From contig CM067219.1 of the NCBI GenBank assembly GCA_034190945.1, positions 12,333,005 to 12,397,004 on the forward strand: a stretch of 64,000 nt of DNA, in the 5' to 3' direction. Source of the DNA: Octodonta nipae. Its lineage: Eukaryota; Arthropoda; Insecta; Coleoptera; Chrysomelidae. Each line of letters begins with the position of its first letter. Within the stretch, counting starts at the first letter, position 1. The notes under the pieces were generated by a model. The model did not search any database. It saw nothing but the letters and a program-made list of their open reading frames with translations, and was not told the origin of the DNA. Made by a program: the position numbers and the translations under genes. Shown here piece by piece: positions 10,801 to 23,621 of this stretch.

Positions 10801-13800
10801 AAACATACTTTAGTTCCTTGTACCGCAACTGGACTCTTTTTAGCAATATCTTCAGCAATATTTATTACATCTGTTAACATTCTAGAACAAAAAATTGAAT
10901 GTAAAATAGAAATAAATATAAATTTGTATTTAAAACTTACTGTTCCTGTGTTTCATAAACTCTTGTTACTAAACCACGTTCATAAGCTTCTTGCGATGCC
11001 ATTTTTCTAGCTGTATAACACAATTCCCTCACTAAACTTTCTGATCCAATGATTTTTGGTAACCTTTGCAGTGTACCAACATCTGCTGCTAATCCAAGGT
11101 CTACCTGTCGCAAAAAATCTGTCAATTTTTCAATGACTATCAATCAACCTAATGGAAGCGGCCGTAACAAGGATCTTCTAAGGCTAATTTTTCTTTAAGA
11201 AATTAGGACTATGAAGTAATGCAAAGAAAAACTCACAACTGAAGGAGAGGTTGGTTAAACAACATAAGAAGATACAACAAGCAGAATACAAAATAATTAT
11301 AGAAAGACTAACTATGTTACAAATACCCCAAAAAACATTAAAAATTGATGTCATAAGAGTAATACTAGGTGTGTTTGTCAGATATACGGTTTTTTATTAA
11401 ACTAATATAATTAATAAAAAATTGAAATAAAAGTATTGCAGTAAGTTTTCAGAATTTTTCACAAAGTTCATTTGTCCATTCTTGTGTACAATGAGGGCTT
11501 TCATTTGCTAAATATGTTCATTATGCCTATTCAATATGCTTTCTCTTGAAAATGTTGGTTCCTTTGATCATATAATTATGTTATAAAGTTTTTATCTTCT
11601 GGGCACTTTAATGAAATGCTATATTGGGAAGTCCTGTAGAGCTTTCTAAGTATTCATTGTTGATGTAAGTTCAGTGATTTGCATGCCAGAACATTAAAAA
11701 GTATTTTTTTTATCTCAAGCCACACATTTTAATTATAACAAAATATACAATTTGTTTTAACAATTTCAATACCTATCAATTTTCCATGGTTAAGAAGTGT
11801 TGTTAACCGAAATTTGAAACAATTGGTTAATTTAAGTAAAAATTGGAAATAGCTCAACATTTTGTTTGTTGAGCATTAAGAGTCATAAGGATCAAAAGAA
11901 GATAAAAATAGGAATCCATTAGTAGATAAAAATAAGGTAGGTGACATTTGAAAAACTGAATTTATTCATGTTTGAAGATTTTGAAATTTGAATTTTTCTA
12001 CAGAATGCCCTGTATAACCTCACAATCAAAATTTGAGTACAGTGTGAGCCTCAAGAGTCAACTACAGCTGATAAACATTTCAAAATTTGAAATCATGTTT
12101 TTGAATGTTATGACTTTACAGTTGGAGCTGTACATACATACTGCATTTTTTTCTCCCAGAAACTATTATAAACATATAAAGTGGTTATAAAACTTACCTT
12201 AAACTTTTAATTTTTATAAGAAATAATCCTAAAAATATACATTTGTATATAAAATAACATTGTTATAATTGGCATAACAGAAGTGGCCAAAGTTGAAATT
12301 AATCTAGTCATAAGCATTCTTCAAAACTTCAAACCAAAATTTTCAAATCTCTTAAATGTTTAGTTTCCCTATGATGCCTTAATGTACCAACCCTATTGAA
12401 GAACCCTGTACATCTGAGTATGATTTATAACTTGTTTTATTTTAAAAATTAGATTTAGTAATCATAATTCTTTTAACTAATATAAAATAAATAAAAAATA
12501 GTAAAAAACAATAATGTAAGCACATAATAAAAATACAGAAATGCACTGCAAAAAAATGAAGGATTTTTAGGTATCTTTCATGAAAATAATTAATAGTTTT
12601 AAAAAAATTGTTTATGATTGCATTTCTACTGGATGAATGCACTTGATTTATTCTACATGATGCTACACTATGAATAAACAATATCAATAAAATAGTTATA
12701 TCAGTGCAAAAGACCACATAGAATTCCATGGAAACCTTAGAGCTTGTACCTTCTGAAGATAGCCTGCAGTGCACAACTGATGTGGTAAGACTAAAGAGAG
12801 AGAGGGCAATAGAGAGGACAAGAGGATATTTCACTTGGTTGGGAGCTGCTTCAGGATACTGCCTGTGCCATCACATTAAGAATGATTTGTAGTGATATTT
12901 TGCTACCTTTTCCACTCTATGGTTTTTTACTTTATTATACACAATTGAAACAAGAAAATTGCGTTTTTTTTTCGTTGCTTGTTTATAAAATGAAAAATAA
13001 TAAACTAACCTCGATGGTGTCAACAGGTGAATTGTAAAGCATGGAAATACCAATGAAATGAGCCCAGAATCGATCCGATAAGATCTTTAGTAACAGAGAA
13101 AAACAAAAAATACTGGAAAATTTAGCGGTTTTCTTTATATTATTATAACTCCGTCACTATCGAAGTTGTAGAACTGGGCTTGTGGGAATTGATATTAATT
13201 GATATCTACCTTATGCGTGACTAAACCAGGCGCTATCGATTTATTAGTTTTTGAATAATTGCTATCTGAAGTTTTTAGTCCACTATTCTTGCAGTGGGTG
13301 TCCATGCGACATGGATCGTCAAATATCAATTCAGAATAGAGATGTTGAAAGTAGAGGTATCATTCTACAAGGCCTCTATTTTCATTTTTTTTTATTAAAT
13401 ATCTGTAAAATATACGAAAAATGTTAGCAAAATTGACCAAAATTTGGTGAGTGCATGAATGTGTTTGAGTAGTGGGAGGAACACGGTTGTTGAGGGGAAC
13501 TGCTAACAATAATTATTATCGATAGTAACTGTCACTCTGACAGATGGTGAAAGAATTTAATCATTAAAAAAACTTCTATACAGAATGATTTGTTCGATTT
13601 TATTATATCAAATGAGAACTGTTTGTTTATTAATATATTTATATCTAATGGTTTCTCAGAAACATTTTTGCTTTAGTTAGTGGATTTTGGGTTTACGGAA
13701 CATCGAAGGAGAGCGGTCATTAAAAAAATTCTTACTTGTGAGGATTTTAAATATTAAAATGATCTATGTATGTGCCCCTACTATATATTACTATACGCTT

Positions 13801-15828
13801 CCCCTCAACAACCGTGTTTCCCCCACTCCTTGGATACATTCATATGCTTGCCCATTTTTGTCATGTTTGTTAACATTTTTCAGATATTTCACAGACATTT
13901 AGTGAAAAATGAGAATAGAGACTTTGTAGAATGATACCTCTACTTTCAACAACGTTTTTCAAAATTGAAATTTGATTAAATATAACACATGGAGGCACAA
14001 AGCAGAAATAGGGAACAAAAAACTTTATATCACAAAAACTAATAAACCGGTAGCGCCTACTTTTGGCATACATAAAATAAATGTAAATTACTATCAGTTC
14101 CTACAAGCCCAGTTCTACAGCTTCTAAAGTGACAAAGTTACGATTAAAAAAAATCCTATATTTTTCACTATTTTTTGTTTTTCCCTGTTACTAATGATCC
14201 AATCGGATTGAGCCTGGGCTCATTTCATTGGTATTTTCATGCTTTACAATTGACTTGTTGACACCATTGAGATTAGTTTATTATTTTTGAATTTATAAAC
14301 ATGCTAAGAAAAAAAACGTAATTTTCTTGCTTCAATTGTTTATAACAAATTAAAAATCATAGTTGCAAGTGGAAAACATAGCAAAATATCGCTAGGAATC
14401 TTTGTTAATGTGATGGAACAGTGGGTATCCTGATAGCATTTTTTACACATTATCAGTTAATTTTTGCTCTATTGATTGGTCTAGATCAGCATGTTCATTG
14501 GCTGATTCCACCACACAAGTGAAATAGCCTGTTACTGTCTCTATTGCCCTCTCTTTCTAGCCTTGCCATGAATTTGTATGTTGCAGGCTATCTCCAGAAG
14601 GTAGATGCTCTAAGATGGAAACAGGCTTTTAGCTAATTTATTTGAAGCTCTGATATGTCTGAATGTGTATTCTTATTCAGCACAAAGACTGATCCCTCAA
14701 AGTACAAAATTTACCTTTTACAGTACCATTGCTATTTTCTTATTATGCAGACTTTGTGCCCATTGAGTATTTTGATCTACCAATTCAGTATCAGAAATAA
14801 TTTAAAAAAAATATAAACCAAAAGCCATTTTCATGCTATGCAGTAAAATGTTAAAATTTTCAAATTTGAGGAACTATAGACAAAAATAAAGGATTTTCAA
14901 TGGAGACTTTTACACACACATTCAGAACTATCAAATATATACAAACATAAACTGAAATCCACTTTGTGCTGTGAAATACAAGGTGTAAACAATTCAACTT
15001 TGAGCCATCATACACTGAAAACAAAGGACTTTCAAAGTTTACGCCCATAGAAACATTTGATTCACACATTCAGAACTATCAAATACCCAGGCTTCAAAAA
15101 AATATTATTCACTTACCTCTTTAACCTGAAACCAAGCATCTTTAGTGCAATACCTCATATCAGCTGCAGTTATCATATCGACTCCAGCACCAACACAAGC
15201 TGAGTGAATAGCTGCTAACACAGGCTTTCTGCAAGCTTCTAATGATGTTAAGGATGCCTGCAATGTAGTGATCACTTTATGCCAGACCTTTGCTTTACGA
15301 GCAACATCATCATTGCTAAATCCTGACATAATTCCGCTTAAATCACTTATGTCAATTCCTAAAACAATTAATAATAAGGAGTACCTTTTGTTGTCATTAG
15401 TTTCAGTACATACCAGCACAGAAAAGTGCACCTTCTCCAGATAAGACGATAGAACGGCAGTTCTCATCTTCACTCAAGTGATCAAAACAGGATTTTATTT
15501 CACTAAAACAGTTGAAAACAAAATGGAACACATGACCAACTTAATAAATAAGTTAAGAAGTTAATTTTAAATTAATTACCTCCACATGTCATTGTTAATT
15601 GAATTTCTTTTTTCTGGCCTATTTAACTGAACATGATAAACAAATTCTTTTGGTACAGTTACCGACAAAGTTGTGAATGAAGGAACTGAATAATTTCGGG
15701 ATACCCCATTCAGGTTATTAACTAAAATCCATCAATTTTTTGAATGAAAATTATTACGATTAATATAACTATGACTTACGTGATAATTTCATTATTCCAT
15801 TAAGTTGTCTCCCCAAAGTGCTAAGCAT
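7882..15828 (-). CDS. ECH1: delta(3,5)-delta(2,4)-dienoyl-CoA isomerase (ECH1), mitochondrial/peroxisomal
   Basis: Seven exons on the minus strand: 15780-15828, 15580-15721, 15414-15502, 15117-15358, 10941-11104, 10755-10881 and 7882-7980. They total 912 nt, 303 aa; all junctions are GT-AG and all phases agree. The enzyme shifts the double bonds of 3,5-dienoyl-CoA to 2,4-dienoyl-CoA in beta-oxidation of odd-position unsaturated fatty acids. It is a crotonase-fold protein. The N-terminal 30 residues are basic, with Ser/Leu/Asn and no acidic residue, like a mitochondrial presequence. The core has LNRPEKRNSIN, ALFCAGIDI (oxyanion-hole region), GAGVDMITAADMRYC and FQVKEVDLGLAADVGTLQRL. D154, E174 and D182 correspond, with a constant offset of 22, to the rat catalytic D176, E196 and D204. 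The last three residues are SKL, a type 1 peroxisomal signal, as in mammalian ECH1. Introns 4 (4.0 kb) and 6 (2.8 kb) are swollen by repeats. Confidence 0.95.
7981..10754 (-). other. ECH1 intron 6, mostly unassigned repeat-like sequence
   Basis: A 2.77 kb intron. It has several short frames without recognisable domains (for example 9074-9364 on -). Near 10282-10303 there is a perfect 22 nt palindrome, CCATATACTT/AAGTATATGG. 8800-9450 has a higher GC content and might be decayed retroelement coding sequence, but no motif supports that. Confidence 0.4.
12736..14614. mobile_element. 1.88 kb fold-back element in ECH1 intron 4
   Basis: The arms are inverted and diverged: about 12736-13500 on the left and about 13795-14614 on the right. 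Matching landmarks are CTTAGAGC against GCTCTAAG at the tips, AGAGAGAGGGCAATAGAGA against TCTCTATTGCCCTCTCT, GAAATGAGCCCAG against CTGGGCTCATTTC, AGTTGTAGAACTGGGCTTGT against ACAAGCCCAGTTCTACAGCT, and ACACGGTTGTTGAGGGG against CCCCTCAACAACCGTGT. The roughly 300 bp centre has no coding frame. Tip sequence is shared with 4790-4823. The family is unknown. Confidence 0.8.
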
Positions 15829-16421
15829 TTTAATAGAAAATAAGAACATTTAATTTAGAAGAATTCAGAACTTTGAACCATACTTATAAACAATCATATC
15901 ATCATGCCATTGTAAAATTCTCCAATTAGATTTGTACACAGAAAAGAGAAAACAGAAATGTAAGCAAATGACAAGGAAGACTTATACGTTATACCGGTTA
16001 TATCTAATCATAGGCAACCAATAATCCAAAATCGTAAATCCCATTTTGACCAAAACAATAATATAAAAAAAATATTTCCTTTCACGTTTCGATTCTACAT
16101 TGTTATTAAAAATTTTATGGGATTTATTAATTTATAATGTATCAAGCAACCCGGGCGTCCTCAGTCCTCAGGCATAGGCAGGGGCTGCTGCCAACAAATA
16201 TGGCCCTCTTTTTTTGCTCGTATTGCAGTTTAGGCACAGAATAGGTTTGATTATTCTGTGGTTTAGGCACTACTTGTACATAGAAATTGAGAGCGAGAGC
16301 TACCTATTGGATAAAACCTGTTAATCCTAGTTTAAGAAAAATGCCAGACGTTTTTGTTGATGTTTTGTCGAATTTTTTCTGTAATGAAACTCCGTTAATT
16401 TGGTATAACCATTTAACAATA
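15829..16421. other. region upstream of ECH1
   Basis: About 0.6 kb separates the ECH1 start codon from the mariner element. It would hold the ECH1 promoter and 5' UTR. No clear TATA or initiator was identified. The 16140-16270 part is GC-richer and repeat-like. Confidence 0.3.
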
Positions 16422-18260
16422 CAGCGTGGCACAGCTAAATGGAATAAATTCGATAACGAAGAAAGGAGGGCGTTTTCTCAACAAAAAAGAAATTATATAG
16501 GGTGTGTCATGTGACAATACCAACTTTCTCATTTTAAATGCAAGCCCCTGTATATTATTTATTTTTTGGATTCTGCAGAAAATTCTAGACATAATTCATA
16601 TACAATGTCCTACACTTCAGTGTTTTCAGATTTATTACAAAAATTAACATTAAAAATAGAAAATTATTTTATTTCACAAATTCGCTACAATACACCAAAA
16701 ACCTAATAAGTAACTAATACTGATTATTTCTTAATAATATAAAAAACAAGAAACTATTAATGTCAATGTAGAAAATGTTCAAAATTCTCGTCAGGAACGC
16801 CTTGGCATCAGGCTATAATCTGGTATAGAAATGTCTTCTAACGTTATTCAACCTCTCAGGCGTGACTGATCTAATCGAAAGCGTGATTCGTCTTTTTAGG
16901 TCATCTACGTTGAGGGGTTTAGTTTTGTATACAGTACTTTTGACATATCCCCACAAAAAGAAGTCCAATGGCGTCAAATCAGGAGAACGTGCTGGCCATT
17001 CTATCGATCCGCGCCTCCCAATCCACATATTGGGAAAAATTTGGTTCAGGTACTGCCGGACATTGATTTCGTAATGGAGCGGTGCTTCATCTTGCTGAAA
17101 CCATATTGTATTGGCAGGAGCTTGTGAGTTTACTGGATCAGGATATAAGTTTGTAAAACTTGGCACTACCTTATTTTGGAGTAGTTCTAAATATTTATCT
17201 CCATTCAAGTTGCCATCAATGGAAAAGCGACCTACGATGTGATTTCCAACAATTCCTGCCTAAACATTAACTTTTTCAGGATATTGCCTATGTTTTTCTG
17301 TCATCCAGTAAGGATTCTCATAAGATCAATAGCGGCAATTTTGACGATTAACATGACCGAGAAATGTTACTGTGCTCTCGTCAGAAAACTAAACATCTTC
17401 TAATTTGATCACATTGTTATCAAACCTTACCATCATTTATTCACAGAAATACGTTCTCCTGTCGAAATCGTCTTCCATGAGCTCCTGAGTCGGCATCATT
17501 TTATAGGGATGCATTTTACTTTCTTTTAATACTTGAAAAATTTATGTGTGGCTAACGTTGAACAGTGGGGTTGCTTTTCTACCAGAATTATGTGAGTTTT
17601 CTTGAAACTCGAGCATAATATCCAATCTCGTATTATCAAGCTCACGAAATTGCTGTCCTATTTGGCTAATTGTTCCTTGGGATACAGGCGGCAAATTTGG
17701 AAAATTTTCGTGAAATAAGCAAGAAACTTCCGTTTGTATCCGTGTGTTATCTCCATAACCAATCATTTGTAGAATGGTTATTTTGTGCATTTATGTTAAA
17801 TGAAGCATTTTTCTGAAATTATTACGTACAGTTAACGAAATTCAAACGACAATAGCACTGACACTGATCACCACTGTCATGCAGGTAGATGCATGACAGA
17901 TGCGAAGGCTATGAGTTTTGACGAAGTATTGAGTTTAATGTAGTCAATTTGTGAAATAAAATAATTTTCTTTTTTTGTTAATTTTTGTAATAAATCTGAA
18001 AACACTTAATATTTCCGAGACAGTTGAAGATAGGTGTAGGACATTGTACATGAATTATGTCTAGAATTTTCTGGAAAATCCAAAAAATAAATAATATACA
18101 GGGGCTTGTATTTAAAATAAGAAAGTTGGTTTTGGCCACTGTCACATGACATACCCTATATAATTTTTTTACAAATACAAATCGACGTGTGCAAGCGTTT
18201 TTTCCAACACGTCCTCCTTTATTCGTTATCGAATTTATGCCATTTGGCTGTTTCACACTG
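16422..18260 (-). mobile_element. Tc1/mariner-superfamily transposon, near full length
   Basis: The element is bounded by TA dinucleotides at 16420-16421 and 18261-18262, the target duplication expected of Tc1/mariner. The ends are inverted repeats starting CAGCGTGGCACAGC and CAGTGTGAAACAGC. The repeats are long, roughly 16422-16695 and 17945-18260, the left copy having lost internal pieces. They enclose one transposase gene on the minus strand. A deleted relative lies at 44264-45015. The element sits about 0.6 kb upstream of ECH1. Confidence 0.88.
16813..17790 (-). pseudogene. Tc1/mariner transposase with in-frame stops
   Basis: A single frame runs from an ATG at 17790 to a TAA at 16813-16815 (about 325 codons) and needs no frameshift, but it carries five in-frame stop codons (first at 17542-17544). 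The N-terminal part is a helix-turn-helix-like region. The catalytic core reads FSDEST (first Asp), WFQQDEAPLH (second Asp) and SPDLTPLDFFLWGY (third Asp). Counting here gives 41 residues between the second Asp and the Asp of TPLD, so it is DD41D-like. Stops replace residues just before FSDEST and at two expected Trp positions. This looks like a recently dead copy. Confidence 0.85.
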
Positions 18261-18262
18261 TA

Positions 18263-19439
18263 TGCACACAATTTTGTTATTAGGATAATTTGCTCTTTAT
18301 TAGCCCTAAATATGGAGCAAAAGTCCAGAAATGCTTCAATTTTCTTGTTTTTTTATTGATTATCTTTGTCGTCCTTGCATTCAAGTGGATATACAACTTA
18401 GTAGTGCTACTATATATCTTCTAAAGCTATCACCACATTTACAGATAATACAGATTTGAACACAAATTTGGCTAAGTATAATATCACACCTAGATGTTTC
18501 CTTTGTTTTATCTTCCTAGCCTTTGTAAAAATTCAGTTATATATGAACTAAAAGCATAAATATTTATTCCAGATTTCAATTAGATGACAAGAGCGCAACT
18601 GATGAAGGTTATTAACTGAAAACTATATACTGTCTTGTTTTGAATGGATTGAAAAATCTCGTACAGATAGTACTATAATTTAAATTAAAAATATAATTTA
18701 GAAGAAAAATCTAAAATAATGGGAACTACCTACATTAACAGTGAAACTTCTTTCCCTTGATTTCTTTAAGGCATTTACTTAGAATGGAAGGCAAGAGAAA
18801 AAGTATTGGTATTTTATTTTTTGCCTTTTTTTATCTTTAGCAAGGCTGTGACCAGGAAATTTTTTTGAGGGGGTTGACCGGTCTAGCAAACATTTTTTGA
18901 AGGGGAATATATGGATCAAGACCGCAAAATTTATATTTCCAATAGTGTAGTTCGAGTATATAAAAATATGAATAATATGTAATTTATTTTGTGAAAGAAA
19001 AGTTAATTCGTTAATATTTAATGTTCGACCTCAAAATTTCCGGGGCATGAACCAAATTATCTTAAGAGGAAACATCTGAGTAGCTAATAAATAGAATTTC
19101 TGTTTGCAGTCATATCTATGTAATAGATATTCAACATAAAATTGTAAGTACGGTTGCCTATAAGCCAGTGTCCACCGTTACTGTACCGTTATAGGACATA
19201 GAGAAAAAAGTTTTATAGGTTTATATTCAAAAACTGAAGGAGGAGGAATGACAGAATTACACCAGGCAAACATAATCTGAGCTTTAACTTTAAGAAAGCT
19301 CATTTCTCGAGTTTATATCAGGAAATTTTAGGAGTGAATGGTCTTTCTTGAATTATACTATCAGGATTTCTACGAAAAGTTGAACACTATTTTCGCTAAG
19401 TATATTCCGAGATATCGCTATAGAAAAATTAAATAACCC
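18263..19439. other. intergenic, no gene seen
   Basis: AT-rich sequence with scattered short frames. A GAGGGGGTTGACCGG patch near 18868 resembles other G-rich repeat scraps in the window. Nothing else is recognisable. Confidence 0.3.
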
Positions 19440-20350
19440 TCTTGGTTCTACTAGGAAAGTACTTAAAGAGAAGAACAATTTCTTGAGAAAATACAAGACG
19501 GATTTTTATCTTAATGAGTATAAAAAATTAAGAGCTTCCTCCAAATTGTATAAGGAATCATATATATACATAATACTTAACTGAAGTTGAAAGTAAGATG
19601 ACCTCAAATCCTCAAGATTTTTGGAAATTCATATTATGTTTGATACTCAAGATATTGTTAACGCTTTTGCTGCTCACTTTAGGAAATCTTTCAACCCGAA
19701 TCGAGACACGAGCCATACTTCTAATAAATCTTTGTTCTTTTATAGCACCCTGATACCTCAATTCTCAGTGAATGATGTAATAAAACTATGTAAGAATATC
19801 AAACCTAAATCATTTGGTCTAAATGTCTAAAATTTGCCATATCCATAAAAATGGGAACATTTCTTTAATTAACAATTACAGGCCTATATCAATGATTAGT
19901 GGTTTTTCAAAGGTGTTTGAAATGTTGCTGTATGAGCATATATTCTTTCACGTCAAAAGCCAAATAACATTTGATGAACATGGCTTTTTTAATGGACGCT
20001 CGACAGTAACAAATCTACCATGTTTCGCCGAATATCTGTCTCAGTCATTAGATGAAAGACCTCAGGTTGAGGCTATTTTTACAGATTTCTCGAAGGACTT
20101 TGTTAGGCTCGATCATTTAACCTTACTCAACAAGCTTTCTGCGTTTGGCATGAGTGATTATTATGTCGGGTTCCTTCACCTACCCAGTGAACCTTACACA
20201 GTTTCTTTGGTACAATAATCATAAGCCTGTTAGGTATATTTCTACATCGGGGGTACGTCAAGGTTCAGATTGGGGCCACAAATGTTCCTAATTTTCATCA
20301 ATCATATCACCGATGGCCTTCTTGCTCAGGTGGTATTTGTAAGTCCAGAT
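19440..20350 (+). pseudogene. decayed LINE reverse transcriptase
   Basis: Broken frames on the plus strand align with the intact LINE at 41.5-43.8 kb. 19440-19600 gives NFLRKYKTDFYLNEYKKLR. 19823-20218 gives NNYRPISMISGFSKVFE, DEHGFFNGRSTVTNL and IFTDFSKDF, where the LINE family has TDFSKAFD. Near 20240 a degraded STSGVRQGSDWG replaces SGVPQGS. Multiple frameshifts and stops; the C-terminal half beyond the QG box is lost or unrecognisable. Confidence 0.8.
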
Positions 20351-20399
20351 AACGTTATAATGATATTAAAGGTACTGCCAGATAATTCCCGCAGCTATT

Positions 20400-21985
20400 G
20401 GGAACATCTTTCTGTAAGGAGATAAATATGGATTTAGTTCAGTCGTTAGGCCACTTCCTTGTACCAGATCTTATTGCAAATGTCTAATAGTATCTCTATC
20501 CCTGATTATTCAAGTATCTCTAGTATTTCTGCATTTAACGTCTCGTAACCCAATATTTTAAAGTGTTCGTGGTCCTATCCACTATCCACAAAGAATTGAA
20601 CAGTCAGTGAGGTGAAGTGAAGTCCCTCTTAATTATTTACTTTTATATCTCAGAGTGCCATTTAAGTATCTAAGTTCTATCAAGAAATAACTTTTTGTCG
20701 AACTAACATCTGATATCTGAATTTTTCTTGTGTGCCACTATCAACCATTTTTTGACACACAAAACAATCGTATCGCTGCCGAAAATTTGCGAATATACTC
20801 CAGTTAAAACATACAGTGATTGATAACGACTCCAGATTTGGAGTAGAAACGTCTCCAAACACAGATGAGTAGCTATCTCCTTTTTGTCAGAATATCTGTG
20901 AGGAATAATTTCTGTCGGGACAACTAGTAATCCGGGCAATTTTTCGAAATTGCCTTTATGCAATAAAAAAATGAGTTCTTTACGTACTCTTCTTTATGAA
21001 CTCAGAAAAATGACTCTTTATGAGATCTTTTAAGAAGTCATTATGAATATTAGGTGGCGCATTCGACTTCTTAAAGACTTCTTAAAGAATTCATTTTGTT
21101 CTAGAGCTATGTTTCAATTGAGGCACTAAAAACTGTGTTATCATAGTACGTTAACGTTCGTCTTTTCCCGTTAGTCTGTCAACTGCAATTCGAAATACAT
21201 GTGGTCTGAAAAATCAAAGAATATGACGGGTGAAGTTTTTGAGGTGTTATAAACTAATGCGAAGTATGTAAAATGTGATTTTTCGCATGGATCAAGTGAA
21301 TATATTATCTTTTTTTTGATTTTTGTTTCGTTATCAACGCGATTTCGATCAAGACCAAGTGTCAAAATTTCTTGTTTGTTCGAGGATTTTATGAAATCAA
21401 ATTTCAAAACTAAATTAGCATCATATATGACACATTATCTTACAAAACATCTTAAGATGTATGCAAATATTTCCACATTGATAAAAAAACAACAGTTATA
21501 ACTTATCTATTGACGTGCGTCTGTTTGCGCTTATTATCATTTCTATTAAGGGATTAACTGTAGGTCGTAATTAGTATCACAAGATTAGGTTAATCTTTGG
21601 AGCACAATTGCGTTTAAAAGAATATGATTTAAAATAAAATTTTGAAAAGCTTTTGTGGGGGGCTCAATAATGCAATTAAAATTATTTAAAAAACAAGTTA
21701 TTTTGTTTGAAAAGAATAGTTTGGTGAAGGAAAAATGAAAGGTGGAAGAACAAAGAATAATAAGGAATACAAGAAAAAAAGAATAATATAACTCGAATTT
21801 AACCATATTAAAAATGAATCAGTGAGGAAAGTAATACCGAAATCTGTCTACAGAATGTATAAATTAATTAGAGAGAGAAAGATAATAAAATGAAGAAATG
21901 TAGAACAGAAAATGGTGGCGCAGAAGATTGTCAAGTAATATCTAGAACCAAAGGAAGACTCAAAGCTGGGGAAAAGGAGTTTTTG
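20400..21985. other. no recognisable gene
   Basis: AT-rich, with short frames on both strands that look like chance. 20963-21100 has several overlapping GAGTTCTTTA / AAGAAGTC inverted motifs. No domain could be assigned. Confidence 0.3.
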
Positions 21986-21989
21986 AGAT

Positions 21990-22330
21990 AGGCATCTAGG
22001 AATTTCGACAGGAGCATACTCGAAATGAAAAAGTTAAACAAAAAGCAAACGTAAAAGAGAATATTATAAATAAAATAGAATATAGATAAATGATATACTA
22101 CGGTCATGAAATGAATGGACAAGAATACGTGGTCAAGTTCTAAAATATATGCATACCAACAGAATAAAGAGAGGTAAACTCCGCAAATCCTGGAGAGAAG
22201 GAATTTCAGAAACCAAGAAAAGAGTAGAAGTGAACAGTGGGATTAGCAGAATCTAGGAGTCTGGAAACCGAAGTGCGAGAAGCGGCTAGTGGCTACGGCC
22301 TCAGCACCGTGGCCCTCATATACACTGTAT
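21990..22330 (+). pseudogene. LINE C-terminal remnant
   Basis: Short plus-strand frames give KLRKSWREGISETKKR and, further on, GWRAQGED near 22340. The Arg-rich RKSWREGI pattern is characteristic of the extreme C-terminus of some insect LINE polyproteins. It is truncated on both sides with stops. Family assignment is tentative. Confidence 0.45.
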
Positions 22331-22855
22331 CTACGGATGGCGTGCCCAAGGAGAGGACCTTTATATTTTTATTTTTAGCGTAAAATGTCATTGTTGATAA
22401 AAAGTGCTACTTATTCTAAAACCCGATAAAATGAAATAAAGCTAAAGTTTTTCAAAAGTTTCTTCATTTATTAGTCAATTTTTTGTAAATCTATATATAA
22501 GTAGGCTAAGGCAAAACGATTAGGTACCATTTTCTCCTCTGTTTCTCAACCGATTTTCTTCATTTTTGTTTTGTTTAGTAGCTACTGACGACCTTCAGTG
22601 CAGAATGCTAATCTTAATTTATAATATTGGTTCATTCATTAAATAAAATATAAAAAAAATTCATTATTTACGTCAATAATGTCAATGCCAAACAAATGAA
22701 TGTGCCGCGTGCCGCTGCCGCCAGACTCAAACCATTGAGTAATTATATATAGACAGACCAATGCTATTATATACTTAGAGCATGTACTCCTGGAGGTGGC
22801 ATGCAAGCGTTGTTATTGTTTAGTGGGTAAAGCAATCGTTGAATATCATAATTAT

Positions 22856-23527
22856 ACAGGGCGATTCCAGATATGTTAGAAATCTTTTTTAATGGGTGGC
22901 ACATAAGCAGTTGCATATTTAGGGTGTTTAAAATATAGAGTAGAGTGCAATTATAACTAATTAAATAATTATATAGGGAAGCCCATTAGCGGTTGAATTT
23001 ACAGGGTTCTTGGAATAGAAGCTGCAGTAAAATTACAGTTATACAGGGTGGTGCAAAAAATGTTATACATAGATGCAAATACAGGGTGGCGGCAGTTGTA
23101 TATATAGTTAAGATGAAATATAGGGTAAGAGGAATTATAGATATACAGGATGGTGATAAAAAATGTTAGAATAGGAAATGATTTATAGAGTAGACCACGA
23201 AGAGTTCCATATATATAATGATTGAAATATAGGTCGGCGTAGAATTATAGTTACAGAAGATAATTAAAAATTTCATAAACAAAAAGAGTAAATCTGGTGG
23301 GTCATAGGCAGTGGCATATACAGAATGGTTTACCCGGTGGTTGAAAAATGTTAAAAAATATTATGCGTGGTCCATAAGCAGTTGCATATACAGGGTGGTG
23401 GAAATATATAATGAGATGGAATTATTATAATGAGGATTTTAATAAATGTTAGAGAATTGAGTGCAATTATAGCTATACAGGGGTGTTAGAAAAAATAAAT
23501 ATGTAGGGTAGCCCATTAGCAGTTGAA
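22856..23527 (+). repeat. ACAGGGTGG minisatellite A, inside Helitron A
   Basis: Irregular alternation of two half-units, one TATACAGGGTGGTNNAAAAAATGTT-like and one CCCATAAGCAGTTG(C)ATATACAGGG-like. ACAGGG cores fall near 22856, 23001, 23043, 23081, 23144 (ACAGGA), 23391 and 23475. The same units occur at 27545-28236 and 29364-29620, 34960-35480 and 51040-52985. Confidence 0.85.
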
Positions 23528-23621
23528 TTGTTGTCATATTAAATTAAGAATTACGAACACAAATAAAGTTCTATGAATTATATCTGAAAAAAACTTGAAT
23601 TTCGTTACTTATTTGTAGAAG

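Noticed and set aside
12442..13053. Two minus-strand hydrophobic frames inside ECH1 intron 4
   Set aside because: They overlap the left arm of the fold-back element and are compositionally AT-driven; no domain.
15105..15473. 122-codon minus frame read as a single ECH1 exon
   Set aside because: It runs through a 55 bp intron (15359-15413) in a shifted frame; only 15117-15358 and, in another frame, 15414-15502 are exons.
16287..16514. 75-codon plus frame at the left end of the mariner
   Set aside because: Crosses the transposon boundary at 16422 and half of it is terminal repeat; not a gene.
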